Part shown: one piece after another, positions 46,001-58,129 of the stretch
How positions within the stretch are numbered: position 1 is the stretch's first letter
Layout: each line of letters begins with the position of its first letter
Assembly: GCA_013350335.1 (NCBI GenBank)
Contig: CM023539.1
Location: forward strand, 31,110,631 to 31,174,630
Direction: 5' to 3'
DNA: 64,000 bases
DNA from: Chimonanthus salicifolius
Taxonomy: Eukaryota; Streptophyta; Magnoliopsida; Laurales; Calycanthaceae
Made by a program: the position numbers and the translations under genes
Notes under the pieces: model-generated
Told to the model about the DNA's origin: nothing
The model's database searches: none
The model's input: only the letters and a program-made list of their open reading frames with translations

Positions 46001-47341
46001 CGGATAGTTGCTGCGTTTTAGGCTCGCAAATCGGAATTTTAAATTTGGCCAAAGTTGGATTTATGTATGAGTCTAAAACCAATGGATAATGGGCTAAGTT
46101 AGGGACTTAATCATGGATGATGTATGGACTAATTCGGTAAATGTAATAAGGTATCGGGCGTCGCAAACGGTACGCGATCGGCGACCGGATTATCGAACGA
46201 GAAGCGTAACGGAACGCGACACGGTATTCAGTAGGATTCCTACCTTTTTGTAAGCGATAGATATGTGATGGTATTTTAAATTATTTGATTTGGCTTACGA
46301 TGGATTTATGATTATGATTTATCTTATGATGAATTTTAAATTATGAAGCATATGTTTATATTTTAATATCATGCATTATATGGCTATGTATGATATGTCA
46401 AGTATATGGGATACATATATATTACATAGCATAATGCACTACATCTCATGCATGGCATGGGCAGAAAAAAATAAACAAACCGGAGTCCATGCTCCGTCGG
46501 GGCGACCGAGAATCAGACATGGGGATTGCCTGAGGGTTATAACCGGAGTCCATGCTCCGTCGGGGCGACTGAGAATCAGACATGGGGATAGCCTGAGGGC
46601 TACAACCGGAGTCCATGCTCCGTCGGGGCGACCGAGAAGCAAACATGGGGAACAGGATATTGTATGATCATACGGATAATGGGTGGGACACATGACATAA
46701 GCACCCATGACATAGCATTCATCACATGCTTATTTTGTTGTACTTTATTTTATTGGTATGTGTGTATCACTAATCCATGTGCTAGCCCTACTCGGAGTCC
46801 TACTGGGCGCGTTGACTAACGCCCTACTTCTACCCTAGCTGATGACGCAGGAGGGGCAGGAAGCGGTGGACATACCGGAGGCCAAGCTTAGGAGCTTGGA
46901 AAGCGCAGTCCTAGTTTATATTATGTTTACATTTTGGTGATGTAATTTTAAAGTAAATTAGCTTGTCGGGTTGTATAAATTTACATTTCTTACGATGGTT
47001 TGGACGTTACTTATGGACGATACATTTTGAGATATAATCATGAACGTAGGGGCATTTTGGTAAATTCAATGTTATATCTTCCCTTCTATCTAAAAACCGG
47101 TAGGATAGACTCTATTATCATGTTCCGCAATAACTATAATCCGCGAGCTTACTTCCCACGCGTGAACCATTCTCGTGGACTTAGTTCCGTGCACGCGTGG
47201 GGTTGGCCACTTAAGGGTCGGGCTTTAGAAGCTCGGACTTAACTCGCGTCGTGGCGTCTGCGCCCTCTCTCACTCTTCTATTTCAAAAAAAAAATAGACT
47301 CTGATTTTCGGAAAACGGGTGAAAAAGGGCGGGCCGTTACA
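43026..47341 (+). mobile_element. 4.3 kb solo LTR (gypsy type)
   Basis: It begins TGTAATAACCCGAATTTTTG and ends GGGCGGGCCGTTACA. It is flanked by a perfect 5-bp duplication TTGCC (43021-43025 and 47342-47346). No gag-pol domain and no internal primer-binding site were seen over 4316 bp, so it is a solo LTR, probably of a Tekay-like gypsy element with unusually long LTRs. It contains recurrent gttcggccatg hairpins (see findings), a 63-bp tandem repeat (46479-46650) and a pyrimidine/purine-rich stretch near 44140-44220. Open frames inside are spurious. Confidence 0.88.
46479..46650 (+). repeat. 63-bp tandem repeat, nearly three units
   Basis: Units start accggagtccatgctccgtc at 46479, 46542 and 46605, period 63. 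They contain the short dyad ggag-tccatg-ctcc. This type of subrepeat is common in plant gypsy LTRs. Confidence 0.95.
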
Positions 47342-47346
47342 TTGCC

Positions 47347-47840
47347 ACATCTTAAGCACTGAAATTGGACATGTACAAGATCCCCATATAGCAGAAGTGC
47401 AAAATTCAGCCACTCTCTCCTCTTTTTTTTAAATATCAGTATTTTTTATTTTATTTTTTTTAATTAAAAAATAAGTAAAAATCCAAAAGGAAGCTATTTT
47501 TTTTTTAAATTGAAAACAAAAATATTGGCCAGCATCGGCTGAGATATCAACTCGGATCCACTACTATTTTAATTTTTTTTTTTAAAAGATCAATATTATG
47601 AATATTGATTGATATTGAATCGATAAATCAATTGAGAAATCCTGTCTACCACCGATATAATTCGATAATGAAAAGCGGTATTTTATATCTTTACATCTGA
47701 CACGTAGCATGGGATCGGTGAAAAAAAAAAAGACTTTAGTCAATAGGAGAAACTTTGGCTGATTACTAGATTCCCAACTCAAAAAACACAAGCAAAATGA
47801 AAAGCGACCAAAAGAAAAAATAATAATTATTAGGAAAAAG
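47347..47840. other. intergenic with gatat/atcggt-rich segment
   Basis: About 47515-47720 holds ggccagcatcggctgagata, gaatattgattgatattgaa and accgatataattcgataatg, similar in texture to 7250-7300 and 7805-7870. No gene. Confidence 0.3.
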
Positions 47841-47851
47841 GCAAAAGAGAT

Positions 47852-48061
47852 GTGCTCCAAGTATATGCTGAGAAGATCCCTTCTCCATCAACCTGCAAAA
47901 GCCCCACAGCCCCAATAACCTTCTCTTTTAAGCCCCTCTTCCTTCCTTCATGGAACCCTCCCTCTTTCCCAACACATGGAATTCTGAGATCGACCCGGAT
48001 TATCATCGACTCCGGTCGAGACGCCAGCGGCAACAGCAGCGATGACGACCAACAAAGCTAG
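47852..48061 (+). CDS. possible first exon with transit-peptide-like N-terminus
   Basis: A plus-strand frame reads MLQVYAEKIPSPSTCKSPTA then PITFSFKPLFLPSWNPPSFP and a polar end SSDDDQQS. The Ser/Thr/Pro-rich, acid-poor N-terminus resembles a chloroplast transit peptide. A potential donor (gtaatgg) overlaps the stop at its end. No downstream exon could be identified with confidence; a short open stretch at 48851-48925 ending ...cttaaaatgtaagttt is one candidate. Minus-strand frames here are also open, so this may be chance. Confidence 0.22.
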   Translation: MLQVYAEKIPSPSTCKSPTAPITFSFKPLFLPSWNPPSFPTHGILRSTRIIIDSGRDASGNSSDDDQQS

Positions 48062-48069
48062 TAATGGTT

Positions 48070-49335
48070 GATCTATGGTGGTCTTCCGGCCGCTGAGGGC
48101 AACTTGAACCTTTGGCAATGTCTTTGGCTGAGAAGTTAATGTCCATTTAATCATGATGAGTAGGATATAATAATGTTCCAGGAATGTTTTTAATTTTGTT
48201 CCCATCTTTTTTTATATCAGTGTTTCTATGAAATGAGAAGATCACGATATCTTGTTTGATGGGTTATGTTATCTGATTCAATGTCTCTCTCTCTGCATTG
48301 CGTATATGTATGAATATGTTATTAACTTCTAAAGATACGTTATTAACACGCTAATGATTTTTTTTAAATGTTCATGTTCACCTGATTCCATATTTCCCAT
48401 GTTTCTACCATTACAATCAGTATCATCTTCTTATTTTTTAATTTAATCCGTGCAAAGATTGAATTCATTTTAAATATAATAAATATTCACTACAGAATTG
48501 AGTTCAATTTTTATCGACTATTAAATTTTTTATAACTTTTAAAATCATAATTTTTTGTTTAATAAACTCATAAATCTTTCAACCGAATCAAACCATATAA
48601 ACGATCTCAATCAATTCACAACAAGACGATTATAAAGGGTTAATTTCTCAGGATCCTCCTGTTTCTACCTAAGAGATGGTGGATTGCCGGATGTGGTTGT
48701 TTATGCATGCCACGTGTCATTTACTGTTATGTGAACAAAAATATAATTTTAAATTCGGTATCTGTCGATTTTCTTTTGTCCTTTTAGAAAACACTGACTT
48801 ATGCATATTGTATCACTCCCTGTATACAATTTTTTAAGAAAAGAATAAAATTGATAACTGAAAATCTGAAAGCACCAGCATTTCTTGATTGGTATCAACC
48901 ATCTCTAAGACACTTAAAATGTAAGTTTAATTTTTTTATTTTCTATTTTATAGAAGTTTATATACTATGCTATTGCTTTCGTCTTTGTACCATATGGGGG
49001 GTTTTGTGTGATGTAATTATTTTTTTGGGTTTTTAAAGGATAAGTTTTAGATTTGGAATTTTGAGTCAGATCGAGGATGTGAATGGTAGAAATTCCAAAA
49101 CATATTCTCTTGAATTCTTTCAATCACTCTTAAGAAAATGAAGGGCGAAACTAATTTCAATTGAGATAGTTTGGCATAATCAAACTTACCAATGAAATTA
49201 GGTGTTCAATCGAGTGTAAAAAGAATGTAGAATTGTTGATCTGAATACTATGAACAAATCATAAGCATGCATGAAATTTAAATCTGGCACTAATTCGATT
49301 TGCTAAACTTCAAACCTTCTTAACTTAATTTGGAT
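48070..49335. other. intergenic, no recognised gene
   Basis: AT-rich. Apart from the weak exon candidate near 48851-48925, nothing was recognised. Confidence 0.3.
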
Positions 49336-49339
49336 GCAT

Positions 49340-49745
49340 AATTTGTAAGTCTGGACTAGACCAATGCACAGTCCTAAAGGGGGTGAATAGAATCTTTCTA
49401 AATTTTTATTACCCCTTTTTAAATTATAAAACGAATGTGAATTTATTGACCAATTTGTGTGCATTAGAATAATTAAATGTGTGTGCAAATAACCAAACAA
49501 CAAAATAAACCACAACCAACGACACATGCACGGAGATTTATAGTGGTTCGGCTCATCAACCTACATCCACTCTTAGACTCACCCGACTTTAGGATAATCG
49601 AAACACACTATGAAAGGGTAAACTACCATATCAATACACTCCTAGTTTTAGAAGGTTCGACCACCAAGGTCTACTCCTTAACACCGATTTTTTATAATGG
49701 TTCGATCACAAAGTCTACTACACTTTACAATGAATAATAAATGAA
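49340..49745. repeat. LTR-like fragment of another retrotransposon
   Basis: It contains the purine tract cctaaagggggtgaatag (49372-49389) and the phrase acggagatttatagtggttc with ctacatccactc (49530-49575). These are familiar from U5/leader regions of plant LTR elements. Ends were not found. Confidence 0.4.
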
Positions 49746-49749
49746 CACT

Positions 49750-52700
49750 TGCCTTGGTCCATAAAACCTAAACTATCACATAAGGTACTTATATTTCCAT
49801 AACAGTTCACAACATAATTATACATATAGAAGTTTGGATGCTACAACTCGTAAGCTTAGACAATATTTACATATTAAGCCATCTAAGTAAATTATACTCC
49901 AAAACCACTTATTGGAATTCAGAGATTCCACAGCTTAGGTCATTGCAGAGGGGTCATCCGTTGCCTCCAGACCTTGTCCTGCATTGAGGTACACCTGAAC
50001 TTCTAGTCCAGTGAAGAGAACTCGAAATATCATAGATATAGTATGTGATAGAAAATTAAAGTCTACAATGTAGTTAAAATAAATAACACAACATGTGGTA
50101 ATTGTTTTTTTCTTTCAATTCTTAATGTATATCATTGTTTTTTTTACTCACTGGGGTATCCCACTCAACCTCAACTGTATAGTTCCAGGGTATCTCACTC
50201 AACCCTGTCGAGGAATCTCACTCATGCTCGAATGCATTAAGTCAAGACAGACATAATGTAGCATCTTGCAAGAGCTCGACCGACTTCAAAAGTGTGTGTG
50301 TATATATTTAACATACATAATAAACAAAATTCCATAAACATGGAAAATTTCACAATTACCATTCACTGACATTAGATTTAGGTTTACCAACCTAGAATCT
50401 TCATATTCACAACACCTGCATAACCACGTTAGCACATGTATATTCACAGGTATGTACAAATAATCACATGCATACTTCAACATATATCATGTATATATGA
50501 TTTTTACATAGCATATGAACACATTCACATACAACCATTCACTTGCAAATAAACTACAGTTGAGTCTCCTCACTTTCATCGACGAAGTTACATGAGTTCT
50601 CTCAATTTACGTAAAGGAGAGAGAGAGCAATCCAACTGTTTCAATTGGATAATTGATGGAGTTAGATACTATATTTATTGACCTAAGTTGACCTGACAGA
50701 CAACTCAATGGGTCCAACTAACAGAACATAGTTCTATCGAGATAGATTCTTGGAGGAATGAATAAAGAGAGTCATAAAATTTTAATAACTCTTTTAAAAT
50801 GTCACCATCTAAAATAAGATAATAGTTTATCTTTTATTAACACGAACCAACTAAAGTAAGTAAGGAAATCAATTGAAATCTTAAAATAAAAAGGTTTAAC
50901 ATTTGTTATGAGAAAACCCAACTTTTGAAATTAAACAGTAACTCATTTAAAACCCATTCCACTAAGGCTTAGTTCCATTTAAAATCCCAAAATAAGAAAC
51001 TCATCAATTAAGTAGATAAAGGAAAATAATAAATAAAGTTCTCTACTTAAACTCATCAAACCAAACTTACAATAAATATAATTTATTATTATTATTATAT
51101 ATATATATATTAACACAATCATCAAACACCCAAAGTGGTGGATGATTTTTAGGTATACAACACTTGAGTATACCTGAGGTAGTGAGGAATGAATGTCAAA
51201 ACATTCCCAACCAAGGGAGAGAGAGAGATTGAAAGTCCCTCATAAAGAAAGAATATTATTGATTATAAAAAAAAACCCACTAAATTAAAACTAAAATAAC
51301 CAAATAAAAATATAACTTTAACATTCTTGCATAAAAACCTATCAGTTAAAAATAGGATAGAACTTTATCTAAAAAAAAACACCACCTTATTATTTAAAGG
51401 TGTTAAAATCTCAACATAAATCATTAAACAACATAATAACTAAATTTCCACCATTAAGATAGGATGCTAATTTAAACCCAAAATGAATAACATCTAATGT
51501 TATCTTAAATACCCATGAATAAAAGAAATAACTAAGATAATAAGATTTAATATAATAGATAAACTATGAATTTCTAAAATAGTGGTGGTAACAAAATAAA
51601 ATCCAAATGAATGGAGATTTTAGCATACAACACCAAGGTGCTAAACTGAGATGGGATAGTGCTGCCCCAAGCAACACCTTAGGGAAGAAAAGTGTGATAC
51701 CCTACCCATTGTGAGCACCAGTAACCGATGTGGGGAGTCCCACATCGGTAGTGGAGGCAAAGGAAAGGGGGTATATTTGAGGTTACCCACTCTTACTTAA
51801 GCAAGATGCGTTTTGGGTCGGGCCATGTGGGTCAAAGTCCAAAAGCAAAACTGTGCGAGCTCGCTTGTGTGCGAGGCCCAGAGCAAACAATTTCTTGCTG
51901 AGTCAAGCCCTAAGCCCTGTATTCGGGTCGGGTCGTTACAAATTTGGTATCAGAGCCGAGTTCAACACTCGGACTATGTGGGCCTTTCCTCCTTCCCTGG
52001 TGTTGTTGAGCTAGGCCGGGTTGAGCCGGGGACGGCTTGAGGCCTTAGGGGGAGTGATTGTGATACCCTGCCCATTGTGAGCACCAATAACCGATGTGGG
52101 GAGTCCCACATCGGTAGTGGAGGCAAAGGAAATGGGGTATATTTGAGGCTACCCACTCTTACTCAAGTAAAACTCATTTTGGGCCGGGCCATGTGGGCTA
52201 GGGCCCAAAAGCAAAACCGTGCGGGCTCACTTGTGTGCGAGGCCTAGAGCGGACAATTTCTTGCTGAGTCAAGCCCTAAGCCCTGTATTCGGGTCAAGTC
52301 GTTACAAAAAGACATAGAAGATACATAAGAGGAAGAAGAAAAAGAATAATGGGTTTTAAAATATCCCCAATCTAAATTGTAATCAAAGTTTAATATTAGA
52401 ACTGAATTTAAAATAAAGGAAGCGAGAAGTAAAGGAAACTCACCTGAAACTTATAGAGAAAGGAGAATAATAGTAGAAAATAGAAAAAAATGGCAAAAGA
52501 GAGGGAGAGAAAAATGTTGAATGAGAGAGAGTGATTTTTTTTTTTTAAATCTTCCTACCTACCTCACCTCCTCTCTTTACACAAAGTGTAAAACCACCGT
52601 AGGTGGCTTGTGGAAGAGAAGCTCCCACGCCACCTAGGCTAGTGAGCACTAGAGATGGTGAATAATCACCCATTTTTTTATAATTTTCTTTATTAAAACT

Positions 52701-53388
52701 TTAGTGATTATCCATTCATAAATAAATCTAAAACTATATAACCTCCATAGTTTAGATAAATAAATTAAAACTAAATAATTACTATAGTTTTGGAAAATAA
52801 ATTAAACCACTTTTTAGTTTTCAAAATTTAACTCACACCTTTAAAATACATTGAAAATCCAATGTTTTAATTAAAAATCACTTAAATACTAAATTTCAAA
52901 AATTAAAATAACATTTTGTAAAACTTCTGACTTTACAGTTGGGTCAAACAATTTTAACTGACAAAAACACTCCAAAATTCTGGGATGTTTAACACTCTTA
53001 AACATTTAAAAAATTAACTTCTTATAAAATAGGGACACTCGTAACAAACCAAAATCCACACCTCTCCAAATCAAAATGCCAGCCGGGAAAATTTTTTAGA
53101 CTTAGAATTTTAAAACTAAATTAATGAGTGAAATTTGAGAATTTAAATACCTCAAATAATTTATTTTCCAAATCCAGATTATTTTAAGGGTCTCAGCCAA
53201 AGAAAGTTTAGATAATTTCAACTTTCCCACTACACTAACGAGTTGGATCCACAGACTCTGAACTCGGGTCGAGTCAACTTTGACTCTATACAAAGCCTAT
53301 TTGTTAATCTCTCAGATTAACCAGCACTAAACACAATCAACTATAATTAATCACATAATTATACGCTACTTTTGTACTGCGTATTACA
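49750..53388 (-). repeat. 3' LTR of the decayed Tekay-like gypsy element
   Basis: The right edge is clear: plus-strand ...GTACTGCGTATTACA (53388), then the reverse complement of a polypurine tract (53389-53402; minus TAAGGGGGATGGGA) and then chromodomain coding sequence. The left edge is not resolved and seems to run into another LTR fragment near 49745. Internal features such as acaactcgtaagcttagaca (49845) and gtccagtgaagagaa (50007) resemble the other long LTRs here. A TRIM is inserted at 51693-52306. Confidence 0.6.
51693..52306 (+). mobile_element. TRIM (terminal-repeat retrotransposon in miniature)
   Basis: Two 248-bp direct repeats (51693-51940 and 52059-52306), both TGTGATACC...GTTACA, flank a 118-bp interior. 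The interior opens with a tRNA-iMet primer-binding site TGGTATCAGAGC (51945-51956) and ends with a polypurine tract ttagggggagtgat (52045-52058). A perfect 5-bp duplication AAAAG flanks it (51688-51692 and 52307-52311). No coding capacity. Each LTR carries the hairpin ccgatgtggg-gagt-cccacatcgg. The LTRs differ at roughly twenty-odd positions, so it is not recent. The wording (agtcccacatcgg, ggacaatttcttgctg) resembles a TRIM family found widely in plants. Confidence 0.95.
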
Positions 53389-53399
53389 TCCCATCCCCC

Positions 53400-53549
53400 T
53401 TAAAAAAAATTCGAACTGAAATTTCAAGAAAAAACTCATACCATACTCATCAAACAAACTGGGATACAGCTTTCGCATCGTCGCTTCTGGTTCCCACGTC
53501 ACGTATTATACACCATGATGCTACCACAAGACTTGCACAAGAGGAATGC
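53400..53549 (-). pseudogene. gypsy chromodomain fragment
   Basis: The minus strand reads IPLVQVLW, a stop, HHGV, a stop, then YVTWEPEATMRKLYPSLF and DEYG. This matches the C-terminal chromodomain of Tekay-type polyproteins (L-V-x-V-L-W-x-x-H-x-x-E-x-x-T-W-E-x-E-x-x-M-R-x-x-Y-P-x-L-F). Two stops show decay. It continues, across the solo LTR, from VLRRKSI at 56722-56745. Confidence 0.8.
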
Positions 53550-56500
53550 TGTCACGCTTCGACCCGAAGGGTGGGCCCGGAACGCGACTGATTTTTTTTT
53601 TTGAAAGTTAAACTAACACAAGCATTTTAACTGGGCCGGAACAACAGTTGGGCCTAAGTGTCACACATGATCCCAACATGTGGACTCAAACATGTACCAT
53701 AAGTCTGATACCAACAAAGCACAACGACAACACAACATAAAATCACATAAATCCAACTTTGATTTATCATTACAAAACATATCAGAGTAACTACAGAAAC
53801 GTAGTAGTCCTAGTACAACACATTAACACACACCAAGTACCACACTCGGTACTTTACAAAAGAGGGTGGTTCTAAGAACCAGAAACACAAATACAAGGGT
53901 ATTTCCCTCAGTGGGAATCCCAAGGCAAAGCCGCATCTTATCCACTCTAAGCTTCAAATAGAGGGCTCTCCTCCTCGGGTTCATCTCCTGAAAGGTGAGT
54001 GGGGTGAGTTAACTAGCCCAGTGAAGGAAATATAACAGTGCAGTTTAAGTAAATAACAGGTTAGCACAATAATCAACAGTTGCAATAATATCACATGCTT
54101 GATAATAAAATTCACAATATCAAGTAAAGTCTCATCATCATTTCCATCATTCTTTCACTTTTCCATTACTGCTGTTATCCACCATAACCTCTCGGCACCA
54201 TATTGACAACAATAGTATTAAGTCCCGACACGCTCAAAATACATCCTTGCAAGTACATCTCCGGTACTCCCATGGTCAGTACCGACACCCTCAGTAACTG
54301 TCACCACCCATGATCAGTAGACGTAAACCATCTCCCATATGGCCGATATTGATTCAATAGTCCAGGCACGTGGAAGTAGTCTTACACATTTCGTCTGATC
54401 ATAGCATTTACCGGCATCATAAACACTCTTACCATAGTGCGTCAAGTTTAGGCACATGAGTGGGTTCATCAAATCTGAAACCACTCATTGCTCAATATCT
54501 ATATCAATTAAACCTGTTTACATTAAACTGCAAAGTTAAGTTCCCTCACCGTGATTGTGTGGTTATGCGGTCTCTGTTCAAACAAACAGACAAGTGTATA
54601 ATCAATATACATAACAAATACGTACACACAAATAATATTTAGAAATCATACGTTTTTCCGAGAAATATCCGAAGTACATGGAATTGAGTCTCCTGTTTGG
54701 TTTCTATCCCTTTTAAGTTATAATCATCCACAAGATAATAATCTAATAAAAAGAGGCTCGGTCCAAAACTCATATTGTCTTCTGGGCATTGACCAGATTG
54801 ACTTATTGAGTTAGGTGTAGATCCTCGGGTCACTTCTCGGTTGTCTTCTGATTAGGATCAGATCTGACATTTTGAGTTAGGCCTTGAGATCACTCAGTGC
54901 CCGACTATATAGCGTCGGCCTGAAAGTGAGATCACTCAGTGCCCGACCAATAGAGTCGGCCTGAAAGTGAATACAATAGTATTTACACTATAGTAATAAG
55001 AGGAGAGGGTTAGTACAATTTTAATTAACAAATGGGGTACTAACATCAAATCACATGCATTAACAATATTCAACCAAGATTAGACATTCAAAAACTAGGT
55101 CCCTCGGAACATGCCTCGGAACTAGGTACTGTGGCTTCGGATCATCCGAACCACACCTAATCTAGTCATTGACCTCGGAACATGGGTTTGACTTCGGATG
55201 GTCCGAAGATCGGGTCTCGGAACTTCCGAAGTCCATCCGAACCCATTAAACAGAGAAAAATTGTCTCGGTGGGTCTGTACACTTCGGAACATCCGAAGTG
55301 GGGTTCGGCATGTCCGAAGTAGGGCTCGGTTCTTCCGAACTCTGCTTGGTTCGTCCGAGTGGGTCAGACTGGCCTCGGGCGTTCCTGGGCTTTGGGTGAA
55401 GCTCGGAACGTCCGAGGGGTACTCTCGGACCGTCCGAAGGGCTGACCCTCGGACCGTCCGAAGATCGACTCTCGAACCTTCCGGCAGACACACAGTGAAA
55501 TGCGATTCCGAAAACAGAGGGTTTTCCGGATTCGTTTTCCACGGATAGCCAGTTCGATGGACTCCTCTGGGAGTCCTCTTTCCATGGGGAGAGGTTTGGA
55601 GCTCAGAAGCTCACCAGGCCACCGGATTTTAAAGTCAAATCCTCACGGGTACATGAAACCCATGGTTTTCCTTAGATTTTTTAAATGGATTTTCTCAATC
55701 AAAACATGGCCAAATTCTAATTTTCTGGATTCAAAGCGGACTGAAATCGAAAGAGGAATGCAAATGATACCTTCACTGAGGTTCCTGGGCTAAGAATCTG
55801 ATCTTTGAAAAAGGCTTCCTTTAAGGCTACGGTAACCAAAACTGGGAAGAAAAACAGTGAAAGAGAGGGTCGGCCTGGGTTTTCTAACAGCAGCTGAGAG
55901 CAGAGAGGGAGAAGAGAAGGATAAATAATTTATCTGGGAGTTAATCCGATAGCAGGAACGGCCAATTTATATAAGATTGACCAGAAGGGACGGTCGGGTG
56001 GCCACTACATGCATGTAGGCGCGGCTGACGTTTACAACAGTAAACGGGTTCTAGTTGCAAATAAGTCCTACAGTTTTCAATTTGCAATTCAGTCATTGTT
56101 TTAATAAAAACATGATTTTCAACTAAAAGTATGATTTTAAAAACTAAAGATCTTAATCCAACCTTACAGATAGGTTGGTTTTGAAAACCTTAATCATCAT
56201 AAAAATTTTGAAATTTATCTCTTACTAAAAACCATAATTTACCAATATTTACTTAAATAAACAAATGTTAAAATAATCAATTTAGAAATCTCATTTTGGA
56301 GTGTAGAGAAATAACTAGACCATACTTAAAATGGTCTACTATAAAATACTTGTTTTGGATTTTATCTCATTTCCAAAATCATTTAAAATAATTATTTCTC
56401 CCTTTCGGGGTTTTGACGGGCGGATTTAAATATCATTTTCTGAAAATAAAATTATTTTAAAATCAGAAATACAATTCTTTGACTAAGGAGAATATTATTA

Positions 56501-56721
56501 ACCAATAATATTCACATAACAGCATAATTTATAAAATAATCACAATAAGCGGTAAATTACCAAAATGCCCTTCCAGCTGGACGAGCTGGATCACTAAGCT
56601 CATGAGCTCGGATTGGGCCACACCTGGGCTTTTCTCAAAGTCCTAACCGTAATCCTCAAGATTAACTGGTTAAACAAGATCATTAAGCTAAAACACGTCT
56701 AATCTGGGGCAGGGTATTACA
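53550..56721 (-). mobile_element. 3.17 kb solo LTR inserted between integrase and chromodomain
   Basis: The plus strand starts TGTCACGCTTCGACCCGAAG and ends CTGGGGCAGGGTATTACA. A perfect 5-bp duplication AATGC flanks it (53545-53549 and 56722-56726). The gypsy coding sequence reads on at both sides. On the minus strand it is TGTAATACCCTGCCCC...GTGACA, the usual form for plant gypsy LTRs. The first ~540 bp match a second copy starting at 63461. A run of tcggaac/gtccgaag words occupies 55100-55500. Open frames inside are spurious. Confidence 0.92.
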
Positions 56722-56742
56722 AATGCTCTTCCTTCGAAGCAC

Positions 56743-58097
56743 TTAAGTTCGCGTACCTTGAATCTCTATAGGTGCGTCTTCAAAAGTTAAGTCTTCAAAA
56801 AATTCTATCTCTTCTATATTTAATACATGTGAAAGATCTGGTTCGTACTTCCGGAGCATTGACACATGAAATGTGCTACGCACCTTTTCTAGATTTGAAG
56901 GTAGTGCCAATTGGTAAACAACTTCTCCAACTCTCTTCATGATCTCGAACGGTCCCACATAGCGAGGTGATAGCTCCCCTTTGCGACCAAATCTCTGTAC
57001 ACCATGTCTTGGAACGATACGCAAGAACACAAAATTTCCAACTTCAAACTTTAGAGGTCTCCGCCTCTTATTAGCATAACTCTTTTGTTGCTTTGTGCAA
57101 CTTTGAGTCGTTGCCTAATCATCTCAACTTGTTCTGACATTTCGCGAACTATCTCTGGTCCTATCAGAGGTTTATCTCCTACCTCAGCCCAACACAATGG
57201 TGATCTATAAGGTCTTCCATACAAAGCTTCATACGGCGTCATTTGTATACTTGACTGATAACTGTTGTTGTATACAAATTCTATGACCGCTAGGTTCTCT
57301 TTCCATCTTCCTTGCATATCCATCACACATGCACGCAACATGTCTTCCAAAGTCTGAATGGTTCTTTCGGACTAACCGTCTGTCTGAGGGTGAAATGTTG
57401 TACTGAAACATAGTTTTGTACCCCATTCCCTCTACAATCCCTGCCAGAATCTAGATATGAACCGTGTATCTCTATCTGATATGATAGAAATTGGTACTCT
57501 GTGCAGTCGGATTATCTCTTTAACATACAACTTACTCAATGTAGTTAAAGTATCTTTCCTTTTTACTAGCAGAAAATGGGCTGACTTCATCAGTGTGTCC
57601 ACAATTACCCATATAGAATCATGTCCTTTAGTGGATTTTGGAAATCCTGACACAAAGTCTATAGTGATGTGTTCCCACTTCCATCTAGCCAGAGGAAGAG
57701 GCTTCATCTTACCACCAGGTCTCTGATGTTCAGTTTTAACTTGTTGACAAGTCAAACATTTGGATACAAAGTTTGCAACTTCATGCTTCATTCCTTTCCA
57801 CCAGAATTGTCGACGCAAGTCCCGATACATCTTTGTGCTTCTAGGATGCACTACAAACTTGGAACAATGAAAATGGTCTAGTACCTTCTCTCTGCATTCC
57901 TCTGATTCAGGTACAAATAATTTATCTTGAAATGTCAAACCTTCATCAACTCTGATCTTCCAACCTTCTAATTCTATTCCGTTCGACAGCTGAACTCTCA
58001 ATTCCTTTGCTTCAGGGTTGCTGTGCTGCCTTTCTAATACTATTCCAACTATTTTTGGTTGTAACACTAGATTCTGAATACGCGCTGATTCTTCCAT
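56743..58097 (-). pseudogene. gypsy integrase
   Basis: Frames at 57432-58097, 57051-57426 and 56743-57030 together cover the zinc-binding H-H-C-C ([20 protein letters not shown] ... KCLTCQQVK), the first Asp in [35 protein letters not shown] (second Asp), then TPYEALYGRPYRSPLCWAEV and the C-terminal GPF/Y module (YVGPFEIMKRVGEVVYQLAL). Breaks lie near 57430, 57350 and 57040. Confidence 0.88.
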
Positions 58098-58129
58098 TTC
58101 AATAAATTCTCAATCATAATCAGACATAG

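Noticed and set aside
46371..46708. Open frames with a repeated GVHAPSGRPRIRHGD-type unit
   Set aside because: They are translations of the 63-bp LTR subrepeat in both directions, inside a solo LTR.
43026..47341. A protein-coding gene in 43-47 kb suggested by open frames such as 44038-44451
   Set aside because: The interval has clean LTR ends and a TTGCC duplication, and the frames carry no domain.
51693..51940. Cassandra-type TRIM with a 5S rRNA-like LTR
   Set aside because: The LTR does not contain the 5S internal promoter text; it matches a different TRIM style with the agtcccacatcgg hairpin.
55122..55585. Overlapping open frames rich in Arg/Pro/Ser
   Set aside because: They are open on both strands and in several frames because of repeated tcggaac/gtccgaag words inside a solo LTR with clear ends and target duplication.
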